Below, in pieces: positions 24,942-36,767 of a DNA stretch of 64,000 nt. A program made the translations under genes and the position numbers. This DNA comes from Metridium senile (taxonomy: Eukaryota > Cnidaria > Anthozoa > Actiniaria > Metridiidae). Position 1 is the first letter of the stretch. Each line of letters starts with the position of its first letter. The stretch spans positions 383,501 through 447,500 of the forward strand of contig OX459101.1 of assembly GCA_949775045.1 (NCBI GenBank), read 5' to 3'. The notes beneath the pieces are model-generated. The model was not told where the DNA came from. It saw nothing but the letters and a program-made list of their open reading frames with translations, and did not search any database.

Positions 24942-25823
24942 ATGGCAGCGGATCATAGCCACGAACCTATGGACATAAGAGAAAAGACGAAAGAGCAGAA
25001 CAGGTATCCCAAACACCTTATTATGTTAACCTTAACTGAAGAATGTCCACGATATGCATGCCGTACTGAGTTTTCCCCTTATTTCCAACTGTCGCATGAC
25101 TGCCATATGGAATGCAGTGCTGCGGATCATATCCACAAAGTTTTGAGTCCCAGGGAAAGAGTGAAAGAGGCGGAAAGGTATCCCAAACACCTTATGTTAA
25201 CATTCACTGAAGAATGTCCACGATATGCATGCCGTGCTGAGCTTTCCCCTTATGTCCAATTTTCGCATGACTGCCATATGGAATGCAGTGCTGCGGATCA
25301 TATCCACAAAGTTTTGAGTCCCAGGGAAAGAGTGAAAGAGGAGAAAAGGTATCACAAACACATAATGTTTACTTCGACTGATGAATTTCAACAATATGCA
25401 AGCCGTGCTGAGCTTTCCCCTAATCTCAAACAGTCTCATGACTACCACTGTGTTAGACGATCGCCTTCTCCGAAGTTTTTCGAAGATCCTGAGCCATCTT
25501 TGTTGGAACTGACGGAGTACTATTCAAAGAGAAACCAGAGGATATTCGGAGATGTCAGAGAAAAAATGAGAGCTGAACAGAAAGAAAACATTGATAAATA
25601 CAGAGAAAAGATCAAGAACAGTATCAAGGGAATTCCAACGCCTTCCCAAATTTCTCCACCAATACTGTACCGTCGACAACCACCTCGGAGCATTCGACTA
25701 CCGCCAATTACCAATAGAAAAAGTGTCCCAGATATTGTAGAGCCCTCTGTAAGCAGCAGCTTTGGAACTGTACACCAAGTAAGATCCAGGCAAGCAATAA
25801 AGGGAGAAAAAACTCCAAAGTAA
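24942..25823 (+). CDS. Unrecognised family, type C (C1), intact
   Basis: A 293-residue intronless frame. Residues 4-170 are three tandem repeats of about 52-58 residues (DHIHKVLSPRER, then RYPKH, then RYACRAELSPY and SHDCH), rich in Cys and His. Residues 185-230 are the family block (PSLLELTEYYSKRNQRIFGD, then a charged helix ending KIKNSIKG). LPPI is at 253-256, after RRQPPRSIR. Unlike A and B it ends soon after, without the K-R-F-G tail. The Cys/His spacing within repeats (ECPRYAC, SHDCH) might bind metal, but no known finger is recognised. It lies downstream of A2 in the same orientation. A paralogue (C3) keeps the same architecture, supporting a real protein. Confidence 0.7.
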   Translation: MAADHSHEPMDIREKTKEQNRYPKHLIMLTLTEECPRYACRTEFSPYFQLSHDCHMECSAADHIHKVLSPRERVKEAERYPKHLMLTFTEECPRYACRAELSPYVQFSHDCHMECSAADHIHKVLSPRERVKEEKRYHKHIMFTSTDEFQQYASRAELSPNLKQSHDYHCVRRSPSPKFFEDPEPSLLELTEYYSKRNQRIFGDVREKMRAEQKENIDKYREKIKNSIKGIPTPSQISPPILYRRQPPRSIRLPPITNRKSVPDIVEPSVSSSFGTVHQVRSRQAIKGEKTPK

Positions 25824-26459
25824 AGTCCTTAGTACTCTAAAAAATATTTATCTGAGCATTAACAATCAGTTAAGTTGACTAATTGTTAAAACTTTAAGTA
25901 GTAAGGCGATAACACGGACTATGACTCAAAAACTAAGTTTAAGACAAGCATTTTCTTTTTGTCATAACATCTTGAGATGTTTCGTAATGCATCGGTTACA
26001 AATAATTTTTGCTCACAAAATAACATGCCCATTCTTATTCTTTTAAATGATATATATTTTGTCTACCGTTATTTTAAAATGATGCGTTAAAGTTTGTTTT
26101 GCTGAGTGCATGTGACAGCACCCTGCGCAGGTGGACCGTACCCTTAACTAAGTATTTATGTTTAGGTTAAACAACTGTAATAGTTTCTGTCTTTGAGCTG
26201 TTAAGGTTTTGGTCAGTCAGTCTAGTCTGCATTTTTGATAAACGGTCAATGTCATTGAAGTTGTTCACGTAAAGTAGAGATTAACATTAATATACAACTA
26301 GCGACATGATTCTTTGTTTATTTGTTTTCAGCAGTTAATATTTTTCAACTGTGTAATGAGTAACAGTGAACATGGAATAAATATTATTATCTTATATATT
26401 TAATAAATTGAAATTACCTCCATCACATTTGTTCTTAGCATCAAGACGATCATGATATT
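25824..26459. other. 3' region of C1
   Basis: The region is AT-rich and homologous to the 3' flank of C2 (30960-31545), with landmarks GTGCATGTGACAGCACCCTG and TAAACAACTGTAATAG. No gene is seen. Confidence 0.5.
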
Positions 26460-27213
26460 TTTTTCAACAATCTTATTAAGTGATAAATACTAAATAAAAA
26501 CAAAAAATACAAAAAACCTTTACATCATTAATATGTCACCCAAAGGAATCTGGAAAGCGCGAACGGGTCTCTAAGTCCCATGCAAGGTATGGTAAGGCAA
26601 GAACGTAGTCATAGAAAGATCCTATCAATCCTCTTTGCTTAGCAATCCCATGGAATTTTTGATCTGGTAATAGACAAAATCGAATAACGCATTGCTATGT
26701 ACGTTTCCACTTAATTAAAATTCAAAACCTCTGGCAATAAGAAATTTATTCCCAAAAGATTTGAATTGGATGGAACGATACATAGCAACAAGTTGACCGA
26801 ATTCGTTTGGTAATTTTCAGCATTCATATTCAATGGTTTCAATAAGTATACATTGGCCATAACAATGAAAAAGGGAGTTTTAAGAAATGCCCCAAATGTT
26901 TGTGCTAATTTAATTTAGATATGCATATGGAGATCAAGCGCGCATCGAGAGATCAGATGTCGATACACTATATATTTTTACCATATCAACCTAACATTGA
27001 AATATTTTTGATCATATATAATATAATATTGTAATATAATGTATATGTTCTTTTACATCAGACATTTTTGGTCACAATATTTTCCAAGAAGAACTGTTTT
27101 TATGATCATACTGGCCATAAAGGAAAAACACTAATATTTAGCGTCAGTAAGAAGGAGCTAGAAGATAGAAGTAATTTCCCAGGCCGGAAGCCAATGGTGA
27201 TCCCCGTCTATCT
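26460..27213. repeat. Repeated segment downstream of type B genes (copy 2)
   Basis: Second copy of the segment at 19595-20329, with few differences. It has an extra ~35 bp near 27113-27145 (GGCCATAAAGGAAAAACACT) that copy 1 lacks. Confidence 0.75.
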
Positions 27214-28221
27214 TTAGTCTTTTCCAAAACGCTTGCTCAATACTCTGACTTTCATCCTTTCTTGTTGTAAATAGTCGGACATGTCACAGATTCCCTTTCT
27301 GCGGTGTTCATCTTCGAAGTGTGGTTCTTCTTTCCACGATTCTAGCTGATTTTGCTGTGGCTTTGAGCTCCATCTTCCGCTTTTTCCATCACAGTGCTTT
27401 TCTACGTTCTTTTGTCTTCGTTTCATAGACAGCCAAGAAAATGGATTTTTGTGCGGTTCTTTTTGTTGTTGTATTGTTATCATTTGCTGCTTTTGCTTAG
27501 CTAATGATGAATTTGTCGCTTGTTCTTTAAATCTGCTAGATAGATCGCCTGCTTTCTGTTGCTTCAAAAGCTGCTCATTTTCAATAATGGAGCACCATGC
27601 TTTTCCTTCCTGTCGGTAGAGTACATCTGTTTTTACTTTATCTCCATTTTCCACACTGTAGTTTATTGCGTTATCCTTCCTTCGACAAGGAGGATTGGTA
27701 TCTCTTGCACGCTGCTGCACGTGTACATTCTCGATGACTGTGTGAAACTTGCTTATCTCCACTGTCCTGACATCTCTTACCGGTACCCGTTTAGTTTCTG
27801 TGGTAGTAGTATCTTTTGGTTTCTTTCCTTTTCTTTTATTGTCAAGATGCGGTGTTGATTCCTTGCGAGGCTTCCTTTTGCAAACACTGTGTGTTTGGTG
27901 TGACGTTTCTCGTTCGCGTTCCAATCCTCGTGAAAGCTTTGCGATCAGATCTATCCTGGTACAGTTAATAGGCGGAAGCTTAATACTGCGTGACGGTTGG
28001 CGACGAAGGGACGTCTTTGGAACGTCTTTTGTTTCGTTTGATGGGTGGATATTTCCCCTTATGCTGTTTCTAATACGTTGGCGAGACTTTTCAAGTTCTT
28101 GTTCTTGCTCAGCTTTCATTCTCTCCCTTACGTCACCAAATATATTCTGGTTTTTCTTGGAATAAAAGTCTGTCAGTTCCAACAGAGAAAGTTCGTTAAC
28201 AGTTCTTGTCACGGTGTCCAT
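27214..28221 (-). CDS. Unrecognised family, type B (B2), intact
   Basis: 335 residues with the same length and motifs as B1: block 12-56, LPPI 82-85 and the KVRVLSKRFGKD end. The two proteins differ at only about ten positions by eye (for example RSVCKS in B1 against HSVCKR in B2). Flanks are also nearly identical on both sides, so a segment of about 2.7 kb was copied recently. Its divergent partner A3 is truncated after a few codons, so B2 has lost its A neighbour. Confidence 0.75.
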   Translation of the reverse strand: MDTVTRTVNELSLLELTDFYSKKNQNIFGDVRERMKAEQEQELEKSRQRIRNSIRGNIHPSNETKDVPKTSLRRQPSRSIKLPPINCTRIDLIAKLSRGLERERETSHQTHSVCKRKPRKESTPHLDNKRKGKKPKDTTTTETKRVPVRDVRTVEISKFHTVIENVHVQQRARDTNPPCRRKDNAINYSVENGDKVKTDVLYRQEGKAWCSIIENEQLLKQQKAGDLSSRFKEQATNSSLAKQKQQMITIQQQKEPHKNPFSWLSMKRRQKNVEKHCDGKSGRWSSKPQQNQLESWKEEPHFEDEHRRKGICDMSDYLQQERMKVRVLSKRFGKD

Positions 28222-29203
28222 TGTACACTGTCTACTCGATAGCTATCAAGCTGAGTTGCTGCGCTGTTAACCTCCTGTTAAAGATGAGCAACAGGCCGAT
28301 GGAAATGTTCAGTGTTCACAGTTTGAGTGTTCTGCTGTTGATTAGTATTGATTTCCTTATAAAGACCCGTATAATGGCCTAGCTTGAAGTTGCCGTCATT
28401 TGGCCATTAACTAATGATTGCAATAGGTCCGTTATTGGTCCATTCTAGCTCTACAAGACAATCAAAAGGACCGAAAAACAACTTTTTATTATATGCAAGG
28501 CAATATTACTTTGTAGCCAAGCAACGCATGTCCTGTTGTTTTCCGCTGTTAAAACATTATGAATTGGTTACTAAGGCAGAAGATCCTTTTTAATTTTATT
28601 TACTGTACGTGCATTTCAATCCATTACCAGCATATTACCAGCATTCATTTCGATACGATACGATCATAGTCTTTATTTACAGAGGGTACGTATTTAAAAA
28701 TTAATGGACTCGATCTTCCACATTTGGTTTTGGCTAATTACTATGTAATTAGGGGTTTGAAATTAGTTTAAGGGGTTTAATTAAGTGGCGTATGTGATTT
28801 CAGGAGGCAGCACATACATCAATCTTATTTAAATAATGAAACGATCGTAAAAATGAGGGTTATTTAACACACCAAATTAATTAGATTTATTTAAATACTG
28901 GGAAGGAAAACAATTATTAATTATTTTGGAATATGATATTAGATATGTAATCTATCAAACACGGGGAAAAGTTTTTTCCATCCAATAACAAAACCCTGAC
29001 AAGCGGATTGGAAAAGGGAACGAGGCGCAGTCGAGTTTTTCAACCCACTTCAAGGTGTTTTGATACAGGATAAACACCTGGCAATAAAGAAAGGGTGTCG
29101 CAATATTTTCCATATACGTTTTTGTAACCAGCCAGTGCCTGTGGTATCCAAACTAATATACTGCTACATATGCATCTATTCGTGCTTTAAAAAGTTCAGA
29201 AAA
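28222..29203. promoter_or_regulatory. B2/A3 intergenic region
   Basis: A near-identical copy of the B1/A2 divergent intergenic region, including GGTTACTAAGGCAG near 28566. About 80 bp are missing near 29130 compared with the A2 side (the stretch around GGGATTTAACCATCTCC). Confidence 0.4.
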
Positions 29204-29232
29204 ATGATACTTGAGGATGATAACGCTTGGCT
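29204..29232 (+). pseudogene. Type A remnant (A3), N-terminus only
   Basis: ATGATACTTGAGGATGATAA is the start of a type A gene, but after about nine codons the sequence jumps to GGCTTGTTGTTTGCCGCTCT, part of the C upstream region. A deletion fused the A start to the C2 promoter region, removing the rest of A and part of the C upstream sequence. Confidence 0.7.
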
Positions 29233-29671
29233 TGTTGTTTGCCGCTCTGAAAACACTACGAATTGGTTACTAAGGTAGTAGATCCTTTTTGATTGAATGT
29301 CGCTACGTCAAATCTTATTTTTATGAATACCAATGTCATCTTTAATTAGCGGTAGGTTAAAACTCTTTCGAAAGTTCCTTTTTAATATTTTAACATTGAC
29401 GAATTAAGATTTCTTATTAAGAATTTAAAAATAATTAAAACAAATTAGAAATAATGCTAATTATAAGTTAAATACTTCAAATTGTAATCCCTTCAAATTA
29501 TTCCATAATTATTTACTCCAACTGTAATTCACAACCCAACAACAAGCGGTCCTTAGCAACAGTTCAATGTTTTCCTCGTCAAGAAAAAAATTGAGTTTGT
29601 GTCATTTATGACTCGACCAAAATGAACAGTTTTTTAAATATTTATACAAACAAACAATTTTTGCGATGTTA

Positions 29672-29898
29672 CAGTGCGACTACTCGAACCAAGGCCACCC
29701 AAACAAATTTTTCACAAATCATCCAATCACGTCCAAGTATCTAAACAATAGAATTGCGGGAAATTTATGATTCAGTAAATTTTACTGTCAAAATACAATA
29801 TCAAAGTGTCAACAAAAAACACCAGAATTATCTTGTATAGGGATCGAATAATTTGTGACAAATTTATTTGGGTGGCCTTGGTTCGAGTAGTAGCACTG
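29672..29898. mobile_element. Tc1/mariner-like MITE with TA duplication
   Basis: C1's upstream region reads GCGATGTTAAGTATTTC. In C2 the TTA is opened by 227 bp that begin CAGTGCGACTACTCGAACC and end with the inverse of CAGTGCTACTACTCGAACC. TA is duplicated on both sides (29670-29671 and 29899-29900). The empty site in the paralogues makes the insertion unambiguous. It occurred after the C1/C2 duplication. There is no coding content. Confidence 0.85.
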
Positions 29899-30231
29899 TA
29901 AGTATTTCTACTGAGATCAGATATTTAAAAACTATCTACGTGCTGTTGTCAAGTTCCAAGTAAGTAAATGTACTTTTGTATGATCACGAATTGGTGAATG
30001 GTTGCTAAGGTAGCAGATCTATTTGATGATGATATATAAATGCTTTTGAAAATTAATTTAAGTGAATACAAATAGATGAAGTAATTCATTTGCCAAGTAC
30101 CATTTGAGATAGAACAGAGAACCAATTCCTCGTTTCACGGTAAACCAGTAGTACCTTCAAAAACAGAAAACGTCAGAAAAAGTTTCCAAAGCAAATATAG
30201 TGGTAGTTTTGGCATCACAATCGAAAGGACG

Positions 30232-30900
30232 ATGGCAGCAGATCATAGCGACGAACCTATGGACATAAGAGAAAGGACGAAAGAGCTGAAAAGGTATTCC
30301 AAACACCTTATTATGTTAACCTCAAATGAAGAATGTCCACGATATACATGCCGTGCTGAGCTTTCCCCTTATTTCCAACTGTCGCATGACTGCCATATGG
30401 AATGGAGTGGTGTGGATCATATCCACACATTTTTGAGTCCCAGGGAAAGAATGGAAAAGGGAAAAAGTTATCCCAAACACCTTATTATGTTAACCTCCAC
30501 TGAAGAATGTCAACGATATGCTGGCCTTGCTGAGCTTTCCCCTAATCTCAAACTGACGTCTTATTGCCCTGTGTAAGACGATCATCTTCTCCGATGTTTT
30601 TCGAAGATCCGGCAACCTTTGTTGGAACTGACGGAGTATTATTCAAAGAGAAACCAGAGAAAATTCGGAGATATCAGAGAAAAGATGAGAGCTGAACAGG
30701 AAGAAAACATTGATAAATTCAGACAAACGATCAAAAACATTATCAAGGGAACTGCAACGTCTTCCTAAACTTCTCCAGCAATACTGTACCGTCGACAACC
30801 ACCTCGGAGCATTCTGCAAACAGCTGCAGCTATGGAATTGTACACCAAGTAAGATCCTGGCAAACACTGAAAGCTGCGAGAGCTCCAAAGGAGTCTTCAA
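30232..30900 (+). pseudogene. Type C (C2), disrupted
   Basis: The frame from 30232 encodes two of the Cys/His repeats (114 residues) and stops at 30576, because a frame change occurs before the family block. The block is still recognisable further on (TEYYSKRNQRKFGDI at about 30620-30680). The LPPI region is damaged: RRQPPRSI is followed by a deletion of the LPPI-coding stretch. It has two repeats where C1 and C3 have three. Confidence 0.75.
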
Positions 30901-31544
30901 AACTTTGAAAAATGCTTATCTGACCATTTATAATTACTTAAAATTTTATGGATCAGTTAAGTTGACTCATTGTTAAAACTTCAAGTAAGTTGAACGATAA
31001 CACGGACCATAACTAAAAAACAAAGCATTTTATCAAAAAAGGAAAACACGGTTTTTAAGACAAGCATATTATTTTTGACATAACATCTTCAGATTTTTTG
31101 TAAAGCATTGGTTACAAATAATGTTTGCTCGCTCACAAAAGAACATGCCCATTCTTATTCTTTTAAATGATATATATTTTGTCTACCGTTATTTTGAAAT
31201 GTCGCGTTAAAAAGATTGTTTTACTGAGTGCATGTGACAGCACCCTGCGCAGGGGACCGTACCCTTAACTAAGTATTTATGTTCAGATTAAACAACTGTA
31301 ATAGTTTCTGTCTTTGAGCTGTTAAGGTTTTGGTTAGCCAGCCTAGTCAGCATTTCTGATAAACAGTCAATGTCATTGAAGTTGTTCACGTAAAGTAGAG
31401 ATTGACAACTAGTGACACATGAGACTTTGTTTATTTGTTTTCGGCAGTTGATATTTTTCAACTGTATAATGAGTAACAGTGAACATGGAATAAATATTAT
31501 TATCTTATACGTTTAATAAATTGAAAGTACTTCCATCACATTTT

Positions 31545-32002
31545 TTCTTTCAACAATTTTATTAAGTGATAAATACTAAATTAAAACGAAAAATACAAAA
31601 ACCATTTACATCACTATATGTCACCCAAAGGAATCTGGAAAGTGCGAACGGGTCTCTAAGTCCCATGCAAGGTATGGTAAGGCAAGAACGTAGTCTAGTC
31701 AATCCTCTTTGCTTGGCAATCCCATGGAAATTTTGGTCTGGTAATAGAATGCAAAATCGGCTAACGCATTGCTATGTACGTTTCCACTTAATTCAAAACC
31801 TCTGGCAATAAGAAATTTATTCCCAAAAGATTTGAATTGGATGGAACGATACATAGCAACAAGTTGACCGAATTCGTTTGGTAATTTTCAGCATTCATAT
31901 TCAATGGTTTCAATAAGTATACATTGCCCATAACAATGAAAAAGGGAGTTTTAAGAAATGCCCCAAATGTTTGTGCTAACTTAATTTAGATATGCATATG
32001 GA
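31545..32002. repeat. Repeated segment downstream of type B genes (copy 3, interrupted)
   Basis: Third copy of the segment seen at 19595 and 26460. It breaks off after ATATGCATATGG where a LINE begins. The segment's last ~185 bp are missing on the far side. Confidence 0.75.
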
Positions 32003-34770
32003 CACTGGCGATAACAGTGAACCTAACAGTGGACCTCCTTTTGGCTTATCCGATCATATAGCCATCTTCATCTCACCTGCCAAAAGATCAAATGAGAAAT
32101 CCTTGAGAAAAAAGATTAAAGTGAGAGATAAAAGACAAAGTAATGTCGCTAGTCTTGGCCGCTTCCTACTGGAAATTAATTGGGAACAACATATATCTTC
32201 TCTTCAATCCAGTGAAGACAAACTCACTGTACTAACTGAAATCATCAACTATGGCCTAAACACAATCATGCCTTACCGCTCGGTTTAGGTACACGAAAAT
32301 GATCGTCCATGGATTACAACTCATCTCAAGCACCTCATTTTGCAACGACAAAAAGCCTTTGCCTCGGGAAACGAATTTCTTTTCAAATTACTGAGAAATA
32401 AAGTAATCGTGAAAGGAAATGCTGTCGTAAAATCTATTACAACAAGAAAGTTAAAGACCTCAAGAACACTAAACCACGTGATTGGTGGCGCGAAGTCAAG
32501 CAGCTATGTGGCTCATCTAAGTCTTCTCGCACAAATTTACGTGATAATTTCGCCACCGACCCTGGTTGCAATGACGTTGACCTTGCACACACAATCAACC
32601 AAGCTTTTACTGAAGTAATGAAAGACTACTCACCACTGAATGACAACGTATACTTTCCAACATATGGTGACAGGCCAATACAAGTGACTTTGGAACAAGT
32701 AACAACAAAACTACGTCAGATTAGCCCAATCAGAGCTGGGGGCCCTGATCAACTTCCAAACTGGGTATTAAAGGAGTTTTCTGACATCCTGGCTCCTGCA
32801 ATTACTAATATTTTGAATTGTTCTTTTCGCGACGGCAAAGTCCCCCAAGTTTGGAAGATGGCAGACGTACCACCTATTCCCAAAACCAACACTGTAAATG
32901 ACATCAATAAGGATCTGCGTCCAATTTCACTAACGTCCACGTTATCAAAGATAGCTGAAGCTTTCATCATTGAATTTACTACTTAATTGCTTCATATAAT
33001 TCAAAATTCCAATTGTTTACATCATATATATTTTTGCTAAATTATATATATATATATATTTTTTCTATTTCTAAAACTATATTCTATATTATTTCAAAAA
33101 ATGCTTAAAAATATTTTTCTGCTCTTTATACCTGATATTCAATTCTGGTAACTCAATACGAAAGAAATGGAGGCTAACTCGATAACTTCCCAGTTTATTT
33201 AGCCTTCATGCTCATTTACTATATTTTTTTAAAGAATAGAATACATTTGCAAAACCATTCAACTTTCAAAAAATATAGTAAACATATCAATCTAACAACT
33301 ATTTCATTCATACTATATATCCATATTTATTGTAATAACTATTATTCTTAAAAATATTCTAGTATATTGTAAATAGTTGTCACTTAATTAACTTAATTAA
33401 TGTTAATTTTTTCTTCAAAGAGCGAAATAAACTCCGATTCATTCTTGAAACTGAGTTAAAGCCAACCTTACTCAAACACATGGACAAACAACAATTTGGT
33501 TTCATTCCAGGATCTAACACTACCTATGCACTGATTTCTATGTTTCACAACTGGCTGCAAGCAACAGATGGCACTGGCTCTACGGTACGAGTTGCTCTTC
33601 TTGATTACCGTAAAGCCTTTGATTTAGTTGACCACAACCTACTTATTAATAAGCTCGTCAACTATAGAGTAAAGCCAACAGTACTCAATTGGATAGCTGA
33701 TTTCTTACGTGGTCGTTCCCAGAGAGTGAGAATAGGTTCTGACACTTATTCTCATTTCCTTGAAGTGCCTGCCGGAATTCCACAAAAAAACAAAGATCGG
33801 TCCATGGTTGTTCTTGAATATGATTAACGACTTACATATCTCAACCTCACCAAACACCCTAATGTGGAAATTTGCTGACGACACAACCATCTCAGAGATT
33901 GTTCCAAAATCCGGAGTAAGTACCATACAAGACTCCATACTACAAGTTGCTGACTGGTCAGAAGTGAACAAATTTTAGCAAAACCCCACGCTTAGATAAC
34001 CTTATCGCAATTGACAATGACCAAAGCTTTAAAGTTGTGAAAAGTGCTAAAATCCTGGGCGTGACAATTAGTGACAATCTCAAATGGAACAATCACATTG
34101 ATGACATTGTAACCAAGGCCTCAAAGCGTCTATACTTAGTCAAACAATTGAAACGTGCGGAGGTAGACATTAAATCATTAATCCAGTTTTATTGTAGCTG
34201 CATAAGATCAATCTTGGAGTACGCCTGCCAAGTTTTCCACTATAGTATCCCACGTTATTTGTCTGACGACATTGAACACATACAAAAGCGTGCCTTACGT
34301 ATAATTCTACCAGAACGCAAATACCGTGAAGCCCTGATGGAAACCGGCTTGGAGTCCCTCTATGAAAGAAGAGAGATGTTGTGTAAAAAGTTATTTACAT
34401 CTATCGAAAAAGACTCAAACCACAAGCTTCGAGATTTATTACCACCGTTAAACACTTCTAATTACAATCAAAGGAACCCTGTTAAATAGCAAACTATCTG
34501 CAAGACGAATCGCTATGAGAACTCTTTTGTAATTAAATCATCTAAGTTAGCCTAAGCGTCTTTATCGGACAATGTTCTATATAATGTATAGATTATATGC
34601 TTATAATGCATAGCTTTTTATATTTTTGTATGACTTTTTATATATATTATATTTATATTATATTATATATTGATACAAATGTACATAATTTAAATTTGAA
34701 TCTTACAAATGTAATTCAGCCCTTGGGCTGCGAGATTTGTTTTCTATTAAACATTATTATTATTATTTTT
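32003..34770 (+). mobile_element. CR1/L2-group LINE, plus strand, inactive
   Basis: The insertion starts inside the AP-endonuclease domain (FGLSDHIAIFI near 32040) and then runs through a linker (WITTHLKHLILQRQKAF). The RT fingers follow (GGPDQLPNWVLKEF and RPISLTSTLSKIAEAFII at 32618-32986). Palm motif A (DYRKAFDLVDH) is near 33603 and motif C (FADDTT) near 33871. The thumb and C-terminal region end at 34489 (RALRIILPERKYREAL). The 3' untranslated end contains TTATTATTATT near 34756. Frameshifts occur near 32400, 33785 and 33980. It is 5'-truncated and carries an AT-rich insertion at 32975-33449. About 185 bp of the target are missing compared with other array copies. Confidence 0.85.
32975..33449. 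mobile_element. AT-rich insertion inside the LINE reverse transcriptase
   Basis: The LINE protein is continuous if this stretch is removed: FII-E (ATTGAA at 32969-32974) joins TELKPTLLKHMD, read from 33450. TTGAA occurs at both edges (32970-32974 and 33445-33449), consistent with a 5-bp target duplication. The ~470 bp insert is very AT-rich, has no coding content and no obvious terminal repeats. Its class is unknown. Confidence 0.65.
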
Positions 34771-34864
34771 ATTAAAGGAAAAGCGCTAATATTTAGCGTC
34801 GGTAGTTCCTTCAGCTAGAAGTAAAAAGGTCTCCCAGGAAGCCGATGGTGATCCCCGTCTATCT

Positions 34865-35849
34865 TTAGTCTTTTCCAAAACGCTTGCTCAAAACTCTGAC
34901 TTTCATCCTTTCTTGTTGTAAATAGTCGGACATGTCACAGATTCCCTTTCTGCGGTGTTCATCTAGAATTTTGCTGATTTTGCTGTGGCTTTGAGCTCCA
35001 TCTTCCGCTCTTTCTATCACCGCGCTTTTCTACGTTCTTTTGTCTTCGATTCATAGACAACCAAGAAAATAGCTTTTTCTGCGTTTATTGTTGTTGTTGT
35101 ATTGTCACCATTTGCTGCTTTTGCTTAGCTAATGATGAATTTATCGCTTGTTCTTTAAATCTGCTAGATAGATCGCCTGATTTATGTTGCTTCAAAAGCT
35201 GCTCATTTTCAATAGTGGAGCACCATGCTTTTCCTTCCTGTCGGTAGAGTACATCTGTTTTTACTTTATCTCCATTTCCCATGCTGTAGTTTATTGCTTT
35301 ATCCTTCCTTCGACAAGGAATATTGGTATCTCTTGAATTGTACGCTGCTGCACGTGTGCATTCTCGATGACTGTGTGAAACTTTCTTATCTCCACTGTCC
35401 TGACATCTCTTACCGGTACCCGTTTAGTTTCTGTGGTAGTAGTATCTTTTGGTTTCTTTCCTTTTCTTTTATTGCCAAAATGCGGTGTTGATTCCTTGCG
35501 AGGCTTCCTTTTGCAAACACTGTGTGTTTGGTGTGACGTTTCTCGTTCGCGTTCCAATCCTCGTGAAAGCTTTGCGATCCGATCTATCCTGGTACAGTTG
35601 ATAGGCGGAAGCTTAATACTGCGTGACGGTTGGCGACGAAGGGACGTCTTTGGATTGTCTTTCGTTTCGTTCGATGGGTGGATATTTCTCTTGATGCTGT
35701 TTCTAATACGTTGGCGAGACTTGTCAGGTTCTTGTTCTTGCTCCGCTTTCATTCTCTCCCTTACGTCACCAAACATATTCTGGTTTTTCTTGGAATATAA
35801 GTCTGTCAGTTCCAACAGAGAAAGTTCGTTAACTTGTCACGGTGTCCAT
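34865..35849 (-). pseudogene. Type B (B3), disrupted
   Basis: It corresponds to B1 and B2 from ATG (35849) to stop (34865). A five-base loss just after the start (ACAAGTTAACG against ACAAGAACTGTTAACG) puts a stop at codon 7. Further shifts occur near 35335 and in the C-terminal third, where a deletion near 34965 removes the WKEEPHF region. The family block (35815 downward) and LPPI are still readable. Confidence 0.8.
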
Positions 35850-36767
35850 TGTACACTGTTTACTCGATAGCTATCAAGCTGAGTTGCTGCGCTGTTAACC
35901 TCCTAGATGAGCAACAGGCCCATAGACATTGTTAACATATTCAGTGTTCTGCTAGTAGATTATTATTGGTTTCCTTATAAAGACCCGTATAATGACCTAG
36001 CTTGGCGTTGCCGTTATTTGTCCTTTCACTAATCATTGCACATTGAAAACACTATGAATTGGTTACTAAGGTAGCAGATCCTTTTTAATTTTATTTACTA
36101 TACGTGCATTTCAATGCATTACCTGCACAAAACCAGCATTCATTTCGATACGATACGATAGTTTTTATTTACAGAGGGTAAGTATTTACAAATTGATGCA
36201 CTCTTCCACGTTTCGGTATTAGCTTAATGATTATGTAATTAGGGGTTTGAAACAGGCTTAATTAGTTGGGGTGTGTGATCAAGGAGACGCGGCAGCACGT
36301 ACATCAATCTTATTTAAATAATCAAACGATCGTCAAAATGAGGGTTATTTCCCACGCCAAATTAATTAGATTTATTTAAATACTGGGAAGGAAAACAATT
36401 ATTAATTATTTTGAAATATGATATTAGAAATGTAATATATCAAACACGGTAAATAGTTTTTCATCCTATAACAAAACCCCGAAAAGCGGCTTGAAAAAAG
36501 GGATGAGGTGCAGTTGAGTTGTTTTTAACCGACTTCGAGAGGTGTTTCGATAGAGGATAAACACCTGGCAACAAAGAAAGGGTGTCGCAATATTTTGCAA
36601 AATACGTTTTTGTAACCAGGGATTTAGCCATCTCCTATTGGATAATCCTAAAACTATCTTAAATGATTTGAAAATAAAAGCTTAATGAAAATATTCCGTA
36701 GTCATTGCTTGTAGTATCCCAACTAATATACTGCTACATCTATTCGTGCTTTAAAAAGCTCAGAAAA
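35850..36767. promoter_or_regulatory. B3/A4 intergenic region
   Basis: Homologous to the B1/A2 region but shorter on the B side. GGTTACTAAGGTAGC lies near 36061 and CACCTGGCAAC near 36560. Confidence 0.4.

Noticed and set aside
24765..25016. Minus-strand frame overlapping the start of C1 (and its copy at 40559-40810)
   Set aside because: It is conserved only because the C upstream region is duplicated; the sense gene explains the conservation.
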